In this document: one piece after another, positions 31,801 through 38,242 of the stretch | Numbering within the stretch: position 1 is the stretch's first letter | Layout: the number at the start of each line of letters is the position of its first letter | Virus record (IMG/VR): IMGVR_UViG_3300043015_001078 | Coordinates: 1 to 38,242 of that record | Origin: a virus | Reading direction: 5' to 3' (one strand) | Length of the DNA: 38,242 nt | Notes under the pieces: model-generated | The model's input: only the letters and a program-made list of their open reading frames with translations | Told to the model about the DNA's origin: nothing | Database searches by the model: none | Translations under genes and position numbers: made by a program

Positions 31801-34800
31801 GACTCCTGCCGATGAGTTGCCTTCTCCCGGCGTAGATTACTCTTCGCAGGGTTTCGTAAAAGCACGTGGTTCCACGCCTACTAATGAATTCTTGATGGGT
31901 CTTTCTGACGAAGATTTAGAGAACTATAAGCAGGCTCATATCGCTGAGATTGCTGCGCTTGAGGCCGCTGGCGATCCTCCTAGTAAGGTTCTTCAAGATC
32001 GTGTTACTGCGATCAACATGATTCAGGGTGCTCGTGCTAAGCAGCGAGGTGTTTCTAAGCAGCCGCCGACCAACAAAGACTTGTCTACAGAGGGCTTCTT
32101 TGTAGAGCGCAATAAGTTTGGCAAGCCGGTTGACAATTTTATAAAGTCTTTGACCGACGAGGAACTTGACGGATACATCGAATCTTTTGATAAGAAGAAG
32201 AACGATCCTTTTGAGCCTCCTCCATCTGCCTCAATGAAGAAAGCACGAGAGTTGCTTGGCGTGGAGCGTGAAGAACGTGACGCTAAGAATAAACAAGATG
32301 CTCTAGTTGATAACGCAGATTTAGAAATGGGTGACCCTGATCCTGATGGGTTCCATCCTGCGAGTAAGGTTGAGGACGCTGTAAACAATCCTGACCTCAA
32401 TGATACCACGAATGTGCCAGACAGTATCATTGACGAGAGCGCTAGCAATGTCACGGGTGTAAAGTCTACGGCAAGTAATTACAAGTATGTAGAAAACATT
32501 TATGATGATGAGCCTTTTAATGCTGAGCAGATTGGAAAAGCCAATCCAGCAACTTTGTTTGACGATCCCGATTTCGATATCAACGATCCTAAGACTCGGG
32601 TTGGGGTCCTCGTAGTAGACCGTGATACGGGTCGTGTGATGGTGCGTCACACTAAGGACAACTTTGACGGTTATGGTTGGACTTTCAGCAAGGGCGGAAT
32701 TGACAATGGTGAGACTGTACATGATGCGGCTATGCGGGAGTTGTTTGAAGAAACAGGTTTGTCGGCAGAGGATGTTAATGTTGTTGGTGCCTTAAATGGA
32801 TCGTATGGTGGCGGGGGCGGTAGTAAGAACTATTTCTTCATTGCTCAGGTCAGCAATGGTGCAGATAAGTTCAATATTGATGGAAACGACGAGACAGACG
32901 ATCTTGTTTTTGCTGATCCTGCTGATGTGGCTAGTTTCATTGACAAAGACACCACGAATACTGTTGGTAAAGCACGTGATTTGAAGATTGCTCAAGATTT
33001 AGATTCGTGGATTACTAGTGGCGGTGTTACTGGGGAAAAGAATGAGAAGTTCCAGACTTCAGTTATTAACAACTTAGATGCAAGTTCTAGCCCGACAAAA
33101 TCTTCTGGGGGTATTCCTGAAGATACATTGACTCCAACGAAGCATAAGGCATCTCTCGTTCCTAATAACGATATGGTTCAAAAGTCTAAGCAGACAGATT
33201 TACCCCTTAAGAAAGTTGCCACAACCGTTGACGAGAACGACAACGCTAAGCGAGAGGCTGCTGCACAGTTACTAGCAGATGCTGGAACTGTAGATGCCCT
33301 CAACGATCCAGAGTTTCTTTTAACAGATTTTGATGTTAATGATGAAATGTTTGATTCTATTAGCGACGGATCAGTTAGCCGCTATGTTGAGATTCCTATT
33401 GGCGATCAGGGTATCAATGGGCAGGTCGGGTTCCCGACTAAGATGTTCCGTGATGAGGAGACTGGAAATATTTATGTTCTAAAGAAGCCTGCTCGCAACG
33501 ATAAAGAGCACTTGTCTGAATCTTCAGCAGCGATTGTGGCACAAGACTTGGGGCTTCCTGTTCCTGAGGTGACATTTGCTGGCAACGACTACCTCGTTAG
33601 CGGTGATGCTGAAGGGCCTTATGGACAGAAGGTTACCAAGTTTGGTGATACCACCAACCGCCCTATGATTATTCAGCATGTCGGTAACGTGTTAGACATG
33701 AACGAAGGTGGCGGGTCAACAATTAACCATAAGCAGATGGGTGCCATGCTTGCTCAGCAATATCTAATTGGTGAGCCAGATAACCACGGCGCTAACAGGC
33801 TCAACATGGTGGATGCTAACGGCAAGAAATCAGTCTTTGCCTTTGATGCTGGTAAAGCGTTCATGCCCCACGACGAAAAGTTTGGCGAAGAGTTCTTTGG
33901 CTCTAAGTTTGGTGAAAGTATCAAAAACCTTCCCGCTGAAGATCGTAAAGCCATTATTGCTGAAACACAGAAAGCATTGAGCGGATTCGATGTGGAGGCT
34001 TCTCAGAAACGAATCCGGGATCAGGTTGATGCTGGCAATTTAACTGAGGAAGAGGCTGGCCGCTTGTTAGAGATTTCTGACTTTGTTGCACAACGCCACG
34101 GGGCGTGGAAGACTGCACTGGGTAAGGATTTTGCTGATGATGCTTTGACTGACGATGAGTTAGAGTCAGAACTGTCGCCGTCCATTAAGATGTTCACTCC
34201 GCCTGAATCATCTTCTAAGTTTGGTAAGATTGCTGACCCTAATGGCAATCCAACCGATCCTGATACTTATGCTGAAGGTGTTGGCCCACTGGCTTCTAAA
34301 CTTTCCATTTCAGCGAATGATGTGACCAACATTCAACAGTCCTCGTCGCAGGGTGTAGTTAAGGCAATGAATAGTCCTTCGCAGATAAACAGCAAGGATG
34401 ATGGCGGATATAGCCCAATGCCGGTGGTGAATGAGTTTTCGTTGGACGGTCCTGCAATTCAGGGTCAGAAAGTTTCCTTTACTGCTGGACATTTTGTAAA
34501 TGAGGGCGGCGTGAACGATGGAGAGGCGAAGTTTGTTAAGAATGCCGAGTTCTCTTTAAACCTTTCCCCTGAAGCACACCAGAATTTGATTGAGCAGATT
34601 GACTCTAGTGATATCCCATCTTATAAAATTTCAGACGCACAGGAAACAGTGTTTCATTTTTCTGGAACGAACTCACCTACTTTGAAGGTTGATTCATCTA
34701 TAGACGGTACGACTATTTCAAAGACTAAGTTTGATAGTGCTGGAAGAACTACCCTTTCCTCTTCTTACGGTCCGGGGAGTGGTAATGAATTTATTCCTAG

Positions 34801-36100
34801 TGACGATGGCCTTGTACGGGTTGCGGATTTTGGTGATGTTAAGGTGATGGTTTACCCTGAAGTAGCCACTGGACAAGGTGGAGAGCATGGGCTAAACCGT
34901 CGTGTCCGTATATTTGTTGGCGGGGATACTAGGGAATCTCTAAAGGACGGCACTGCAACGCAGGCTAGCATTGAAAGCATTTTTGCTAAAATTGGCGTTG
35001 ACGCTTCGCCTCCTACAGAAACACAAATCAGGGATCAGTTGGCTCGTGACTTCTTGCGACATGCCACAAAGATGGATGCAGGTAAGAATCCTTCACCGAC
35101 TTATCATAGTGGATATGGTACAGACTACGATAGTCCTGAAACAATTAGCACGGCGTTAAGTAATTTATCTGCTTTCGGTATTAAGCCCGAAGATATTTCT
35201 TATTCACTGGCAGGAGGCAAGGCGCATGTTACTTTAACTCCCGAAGCATCAAAGCGGGCGGCAACAGAATTAGGAAAGTTACGGGCAGAAAAATTAGGGC
35301 AATCCGATAAGCACACTGGTAATGTTCCTAAAGTACCGTGGTTCTACTCTAACCAGAACATCAGTATTGGCGGCTCTGACGAGCGACAAAAGTTGATTAG
35401 CCGACTGTTCATTGATGGATCACATACCGGTTCTCTGGATAGGGCTGAAAAGTCGCAGAGTGCTATAGCGTTTTCCAATAGATCAGGTATGTCTGGAGAT
35501 ACCGACGCCGCTACCGGTTCAGGTGAAGGTATGTATCTACGTATGGCAGACCACGCTACTAGCGGCGCTGATGGTTCTTCTGGTGTAATTTTATTTAGCG
35601 ATGATATGGTCGGTAAATTAGATGCCCAGTGGGCCGACTTTGACGTGTGGGGTAACCCTCATAGTTCGACACCTAAGAAGTGGAGTTCTACTGGTGGTCC
35701 ATGGCAACATTATGTTAATGGCAATCAAACATCCACTTCATCGAATGAGGTGTACATTCCTCATCAGGTTCCGTGGACTGAATCTATGGTTAACTTAGGT
35801 GATGTATCGTCAACAAGTCTTGAATCGCTTGAAAGCGACATCCGTGACAGCAATATTGATTTGAGCGTTTTGAATAGCAGAAACATTATTGTGAAGAGTG
35901 GGTCGGGATATCGTTTCGTGGTTTGGGAGCAAGGTCCGAACGGTCCTGTCATGAAGTTAGGTCCAGTTGTTAAGCGGGCACAACTTCCGAGTGCAAAGAT
36001 CACTGGAAAACTAGAAACATTCAAGACCGCAGACATTAACGTATCAGACAATACTCCGTCTACAACTAGCACTAGCACCTTTGATCCGGATATAATGTAA
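28871..36100 (+). CDS. Giant multidomain minor head/virion protein with Nudix and kinase-like domains
   Basis: A 2,409-aa protein. Order: a domain with LEELLKYWRPIMKKPGGF...CAWLHHE (about 30-80), an Arg-rich stretch (about 86-115), two RCPPG...CG modules (Cys at 251 and 602), helical repeats (about 640-800), two SxGF-type repeats (about 988-1050 and 1070-1125), a Nudix hydrolase (about 1235-1385; box GX5EX7REUXEEXGU complete at about 1275-1297), a PI3/4-kinase or HipA-like domain (Lys 1538, GEPDNHGAN 1634-1642, FDAGKAF with D1659), and C-terminal domains that resemble regions of actinobacteriophage structural polyproteins. The long size and place in the head module suggest a virion protein that may be ejected with DNA. 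Enzyme roles are inferred from motifs. Start ATG 28871, or 28877. Confidence 0.8.
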   Translation: MSMLTEIKRPEIGPNADELTSLTRGRGPRRGNLEELLKYWRPIMKKPGGFRRCVVILMDKPQFGGKPQRICAWLHHEITGKWPNEGKGKRGRGRGGKRRSRSVRRVRSTARRAKSAQLLSHNEIVEVSPLRIAVRESRDFGGVLVQPIAGRQSAVDMKAAMFAMYTAKVPVNGEVSEKRVGVFGSSSRAGQAAQAAGTIILPGDISDIRSPIRSQIYETLTPGGGRGLPSGRRLIRGAGRTGRGARNKFRCPPGFQKGGTFTNAQFSTCGAQILGIPGKGVGSPSSGAQRALAALARDASLVREIGDLRSNRNPYDIIRAAQIPVAPKKGSPTRRQISINTVLARADEQDFSVRAVRRDGVILEPVVSLQALGKLDEFDDLADGTLIDRYESGQIGKDIVPAFSTGLRDIYVDIPESGAVRVSRVGGELSPTEVESLRRVFPTSLRRAADLPDPSAAIRNYADGTDGRLTVEFGELKNNKFEVSASKNELIRVQTAGGKSLTVPRWVYETFLSRSAPRRAKDAPVYEIMSEGKTSNPFFLSTKTITSLTHRTANYHELIEVRAAIFAANRENIQVKRIGGGARRAGGRSRALFDPGLNRYRCPPGTRYGGRITDQFGRNCGYSLPRTVVNSLVDLGIRIEDAMEKRRQRRLERGSRRERLGAAIKEKYDNALNGLADVMDKLANVLDKTEDKRPGKIGPSIAERRNAAQLTDEDRDLLSGEPLADALDNLKNVLDDQDFQNPDIPEIQKAYKAVEKAAGLEAGRLTDNPAKNEKDRSIGRRILDAIANIMDRLADFVDPDTSRRDRRERRPAASAAPKPSAPKKFDEARKPKNLDNFSQLSIGGRRKKVDVPELRDLSDDDKGKLDNAVQAEFNDLSGFWANRLGKGINDFSEKDIRKYLKVNKNSGNARVERRRYNDWLELNELKRAQDDGSFDGDYEDFVGRLAPNRRDSIVSSIKPPEDPPGDAGDAAGAADIETPADELPSPGVDYSSQGFVKARGSTPTNEFLMGLSDEDLENYKQAHIAEIAALEAAGDPPSKVLQDRVTAINMIQGARAKQRGVSKQPPTNKDLSTEGFFVERNKFGKPVDNFIKSLTDEELDGYIESFDKKKNDPFEPPPSASMKKARELLGVEREERDAKNKQDALVDNADLEMGDPDPDGFHPASKVEDAVNNPDLNDTTNVPDSIIDESASNVTGVKSTASNYKYVENIYDDEPFNAEQIGKANPATLFDDPDFDINDPKTRVGVLVVDRDTGRVMVRHTKDNFDGYGWTFSKGGIDNGETVHDAAMRELFEETGLSAEDVNVVGALNGSYGGGGGSKNYFFIAQVSNGADKFNIDGNDETDDLVFADPADVASFIDKDTTNTVGKARDLKIAQDLDSWITSGGVTGEKNEKFQTSVINNLDASSSPTKSSGGIPEDTLTPTKHKASLVPNNDMVQKSKQTDLPLKKVATTVDENDNAKREAAAQLLADAGTVDALNDPEFLLTDFDVNDEMFDSISDGSVSRYVEIPIGDQGINGQVGFPTKMFRDEETGNIYVLKKPARNDKEHLSESSAAIVAQDLGLPVPEVTFAGNDYLVSGDAEGPYGQKVTKFGDTTNRPMIIQHVGNVLDMNEGGGSTINHKQMGAMLAQQYLIGEPDNHGANRLNMVDANGKKSVFAFDAGKAFMPHDEKFGEEFFGSKFGESIKNLPAEDRKAIIAETQKALSGFDVEASQKRIRDQVDAGNLTEEEAGRLLEISDFVAQRHGAWKTALGKDFADDALTDDELESELSPSIKMFTPPESSSKFGKIADPNGNPTDPDTYAEGVGPLASKLSISANDVTNIQQSSSQGVVKAMNSPSQINSKDDGGYSPMPVVNEFSLDGPAIQGQKVSFTAGHFVNEGGVNDGEAKFVKNAEFSLNLSPEAHQNLIEQIDSSDIPSYKISDAQETVFHFSGTNSPTLKVDSSIDGTTISKTKFDSAGRTTLSSSYGPGSGNEFIPSDDGLVRVADFGDVKVMVYPEVATGQGGEHGLNRRVRIFVGGDTRESLKDGTATQASIESIFAKIGVDASPPTETQIRDQLARDFLRHATKMDAGKNPSPTYHSGYGTDYDSPETISTALSNLSAFGIKPEDISYSLAGGKAHVTLTPEASKRAATELGKLRAEKLGQSDKHTGNVPKVPWFYSNQNISIGGSDERQKLISRLFIDGSHTGSLDRAEKSQSAIAFSNRSGMSGDTDAATGSGEGMYLRMADHATSGADGSSGVILFSDDMVGKLDAQWADFDVWGNPHSSTPKKWSSTGGPWQHYVNGNQTSTSSNEVYIPHQVPWTESMVNLGDVSSTSLESLESDIRDSNIDLSVLNSRNIIVKSGSGYRFVVWEQGPNGPVMKLGPVVKRAQLPSAKITGKLETFKTADINVSDNTPSTTSTSTFDPDIM

Positions 36101-36120
36101 AGAAGAAAGGCAGGGTGCAG

Positions 36121-36573
36121 ATGTTAGATTTAGAAAAACTTCCGAAATGGTTTACAGACGAAGGAGAAAACGAAGAGGGCTATTTACGTTTTGTGCCGTT
36201 CACTAAAGCGCATTTCTTCTTGTTGGACAAAAAAGTTAATCCTTTTGGAAGTATTGAGTTTCCTCAAGATATTGAGGGCCGCATAAAGATTAGCGGTGAG
36301 GAGGCGATGGTTGTCAATGGTCTTACGATTACCTCAACTTCCAATCCACGCTCGCTTAGAGTTAGAACTAATACCAACGAAGAATATGATGTAAAGTTTT
36401 CAACAGACTCAATCACACTAGAACCAGAAGTTGACGGAGAAGATATCAGTTTTACTGTTGAAGAGGGTGGGTTAACTCCTGCTGGAGACCCTTTTACTAG
36501 ACTTGTTATATCTCCTTTGTCTTCAGATGAACTTGCCGCTGTGAAGTCTGCTTATATTGGAGATGATTCATAA
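36121..36573 (+). CDS. Hypothetical protein, possibly structural
   Basis: A 150-aa protein (MLDLEKLPKWF...), mostly beta-rich with acidic turns (for example GRIKISGEEAMVVNGLTI and LRVRTNTNEEYDVKF). No motif is recognised. It follows the giant gene by 20 nt; AGGG lies 5 nt before ATG 36121, so I use it rather than the GTG at 36115. Its stop overlaps the next ATG (TAATG). Could be a decoration or head-completion protein, unproven. Confidence 0.68.
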   Translation: MLDLEKLPKWFTDEGENEEGYLRFVPFTKAHFFLLDKKVNPFGSIEFPQDIEGRIKISGEEAMVVNGLTITSTSNPRSLRVRTNTNEEYDVKFSTDSITLEPEVDGEDISFTVEEGGLTPAGDPFTRLVISPLSSDELAAVKSAYIGDDS

Positions 36574-36911
36574 TGATTTTTGCTTTCGATCTTCCGATAA
36601 CTCCTGTGCGGGCTATGGCTCTGGAGCGGGCACGCCCTGCCGATAGAAGCAAGTTGGGGTTCAGTCCTTTAGCGGCTGAGCGTGTTTGGGCTTGGGACCC
36701 GAAAAATGAAACGTTGAAAGTATTCTTGAAGCCTGATTCTTTTGCTTCAAGAGACCATAAACAGTTTAGGGCCGACTTCGGGAAGCGACCTCCTGCTGAG
36801 CAATGGGAGATTGTTTCTCGTGGAGATGCAAGTCCTAAATATATCCGCCAATTTGTCGATGATGCTAAGTTGTTCAAAGACTTGAAGTGGGTTAAGTTGA
36901 CAGACAAGTAG
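36573..36911 (+). CDS. Hypothetical protein
   Basis: A 112-aa basic protein (MIFAFDLPITPVRAM...) with KLGFSPLAAERVWAWDP, KPDSFASRDHKQF and a helical end YIRQFVDDAKLFKDL. No family recognised. Coupled to the gene before by TAATG. The promoter for the next gene overlaps its last codons. Confidence 0.68.
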   Translation: MIFAFDLPITPVRAMALERARPADRSKLGFSPLAAERVWAWDPKNETLKVFLKPDSFASRDHKQFRADFGKRPPAEQWEIVSRGDASPKYIRQFVDDAKLFKDLKWVKLTDK

Positions 36912-36926
36912 GAGCCGTGCTATAAT
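36897..36926 (+). promoter_or_regulatory. Consensus promoter inside the head operon
   Basis: A perfect TTGACA (36897-36902), an 18-nt spacer ending TGC (extended -10) and a perfect TATAAT (36921-36926). Transcription would start near 36933, giving a leader with AAAGGAG before ATG 36955. It is the strongest promoter by consensus in the window and would give extra transcript for the genes that follow to the right. Confidence 0.8.
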
Positions 36927-36954
36927 TGTAAGATTCACACGAAAGGAGAAAACT

Positions 36955-37308
36955 ATGTGGATGTACACAAAGCATGGCGCTTATTCGGTTGTCGAAGACT
37001 ATTCTGGAAATGAGATGGTTGTTCGCACCCGTCATCGCCAGTATCTTGAAAATTTGATGGAGGCGGCAGAGGTTTCTCACGAAATCATTGTCACTCCGGA
37101 ACGAGACTACGAGTTCCGCATTGTGGTTAGCAAGGCGGAGTGGGAAGTTATCGGAAAGTATCTACTTTCTTCGATTACATACCCAGACTTTAAGAGTCAT
37201 CTTCACCGGTCGGGATTCTTCGATGATTCCGTGAAGGAGACTTACGCAATCTACACAGGCGCATATAATAGTTATGTGAAGAATTCTAATTCTATTTATG
37301 CTTACTAA
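36955..37308 (+). CDS. Conserved phage/bacterial protein of the MW(L/M)xTKxGxYSVV type
   Basis: A 117-aa protein opening MWMYTKHGAYSVVEDY and containing VVRTRHRQYLENLM, DYEFRIVVSKAEWEVIG and YPDFKSHL. I recognise this as a widespread small alpha/beta family in phages and bacteria with no known function. AAAGGAG lies 7 nt upstream of ATG, downstream of the consensus promoter, implying high expression. Confidence 0.78.
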   Translation: MWMYTKHGAYSVVEDYSGNEMVVRTRHRQYLENLMEAAEVSHEIIVTPERDYEFRIVVSKAEWEVIGKYLLSSITYPDFKSHLHRSGFFDDSVKETYAIYTGAYNSYVKNSNSIYAY

Positions 37309-37322
37309 CATGGAGTAATAAA

Positions 37323-38242
37323 ATGGCTAAGGACCCCTTAGTTGGGCAGACGGTACCAACAAAGAAACTAGCGGAAGAACTGTCACGCATTTTGGGCTGT
37401 TCTGGTTCGCACCGAGTTGGTGACGATGCTTGGGGTCCTTGCGAGTCTCCACGTGACTTGATGAAACTCATTGAGTTAGGTAACCCTGCTTTCCGTGAAT
37501 GGAAGAAAACCCAGACACGGCGTAAAGCAATTGAAGACATGATGTCCCTTAAGGCTGCTAAAACCAAGGGCGTTTTCAAGACTCGTGATGAAGCCGAAAT
37601 GGCGGCTGTTCGCCTAGGTTGTACTGGTGCTCACCAAATCCGTCAGGGTGTTTGGGCACCATGTTCTACACCTGAAGAACATAATGCGGCTCACGGCAAT
37701 GCTGGCGCTGGTCGTTCTCGTATTTTGAGGGCACAGCGACCGGCACGCCGTGTGGTCGTTGATCGTCGTGTTTGGGAGAATCTGCGTGAGCGTGGCCCTC
37801 GTGGTATTGAAACTTTGCCCGGAGGCGGGCTGGTTTCAGGTAAGGCTGCTGCTAGCGATTCGTTTAAACCTACTGCTGGTATGGTTGAAGAAGCCAAGAA
37901 GGGTTTGAAGTGGCGTCGTGAGACTGGCCGTGGTGGAACGATGGTCGGCATTGCTCGTGCTCGTGATATTGCGAATGGTAAGAATCTTCCTTATCGCACG
38001 GTCAAGAGAGTGAAGGCGTATTTTGATCGTCATCAGAGTGATTCAAAGGCTGAGGGCTATCGTCCCGGCGAGAAGGGTTTCCCATCTAATGGTCGGATCG
38101 CTTGGGCACTGTGGGGCGGCGATGCCGGATATACGTGGGCGAAAGATATTGTTGAGCGGGTAGAGGGCACTCAGAAGTCTTTTGAGTCTATTGAAGAGAA
38201 GCGTTTCTACACCCGTGCCCGCCGTATGGATTATGCGAAGCG
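37323..38242 (+). CDS. Head-associated protein with two Cys/His modules, truncated by the window edge
   Basis: At least 306 residues, continuing beyond the right edge. Two Cys/His modules open it: LGCSGSH...GPC (C26, H30, C40) and LGCTGAH...APC (C100, H104, C114), like single copies in the protease and scaffold-like proteins. A basic linker (about 130-160) follows, then a conserved phage domain (about 185-285) with VEEAKKGLKWRRETGRGGT, GIARARDIANGK, KAYFDRH and GRIAWALWGGDAG, found in head or prohead proteins of many phages. GGAG is 8 nt before ATG 37323. It may be the capsid precursor or another head protein; too little is visible to decide. Confidence 0.75.
   Translation, partial: MAKDPLVGQTVPTKKLAEELSRILGCSGSHRVGDDAWGPCESPRDLMKLIELGNPAFREWKKTQTRRKAIEDMMSLKAAKTKGVFKTRDEAEMAAVRLGCTGAHQIRQGVWAPCSTPEEHNAAHGNAGAGRSRILRAQRPARRVVVDRRVWENLRERGPRGIETLPGGGLVSGKAAASDSFKPTAGMVEEAKKGLKWRRETGRGGTMVGIARARDIANGKNLPYRTVKRVKAYFDRHQSDSKAEGYRPGEKGFPSNGRIAWALWGGDAGYTWAKDIVERVEGTQKSFESIEEKRFYTRARRMDYAK

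Overview
The window is a tailed-phage (Caudoviricetes) genome segment, most likely from a virus of an actinobacterial host. Host clues are inferred from the sequence: a WhiB-like Fe-S regulator (a family restricted to Actinobacteria and their phages), a thymidine kinase with the CWCGARATHN zinc motif I associate with actinobacteria, long Thr-rich linkers in a secreted protein, and at least six genes whose -10 box lies 6-7 nt before the ATG, which predicts leaderless mRNAs. Moderate GC content and the lack of close matches to cultured phages that I can recall suggest an uncultured aquatic phage.

Layout. 1-934: tail of an unknown gene, then thymidine kinase and an FmdB-type zinc ribbon (minus strand). 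1022-4409: a secreted multidomain Thr-rich protein followed by three small membrane proteins, at least two holin-like, closed by a bidirectional terminator (about 4515-4552). 4523-5855 (minus): a small basic protein and RecA. 5912-6277: a small Cys/His protein. 6278-6760: a hairpin-dense block with no credible gene. 6813-9900: WhiB-like regulator, unknown proteins, Rad52/Sak-like annealase and Cas4-like Fe-S nuclease. 9900-15710: a translationally coupled carbohydrate operon (three glycosyltransferases, a HAD-nucleotidyltransferase fusion, FkbM methyltransferase, GDPD-like protein) with two HNH genes. 15720-20973: helical protein, ParB / PAPS-reductase / ParB-like trio, MazG-like pyrophosphohydrolase, DUF932-like protein, 2OG-Fe(II) oxygenase and a second FkbM-like methyltransferase. 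20970-22562 (minus): a ferredoxin and the large terminase. 22604-38242 (plus): a 52-aa membrane protein, portal with a -1 frameshift into a MuF domain, HK97-type prohead protease, an acidic scaffold-like protein, a 59-aa ORF, a 2,409-aa multidomain protein with Nudix and kinase-like domains, three small proteins, and a truncated protein at the right edge.

How it fits together. Nucleotide supply (TK, MazG), recombination (RecA, Rad52-like, Cas4-like) and regulation (WhiB) form the replication side. The carbohydrate operon could make and transfer an activated sugar, to DNA, virion or host surface; the sequence does not say which. The head module has the order terminase, portal-MuF, protease, scaffold-like protein, giant minor head protein, but no obvious major capsid protein lies in the window. 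The most notable items are the portal-MuF slippery site (C CCT TTT at 24204-24210 followed by a potential hairpin), the leaderless promoter class, the ParB/PAPS-reductase/ParB trio, a Cys/His module shared by three head-region proteins, and the giant Nudix/kinase-like protein.
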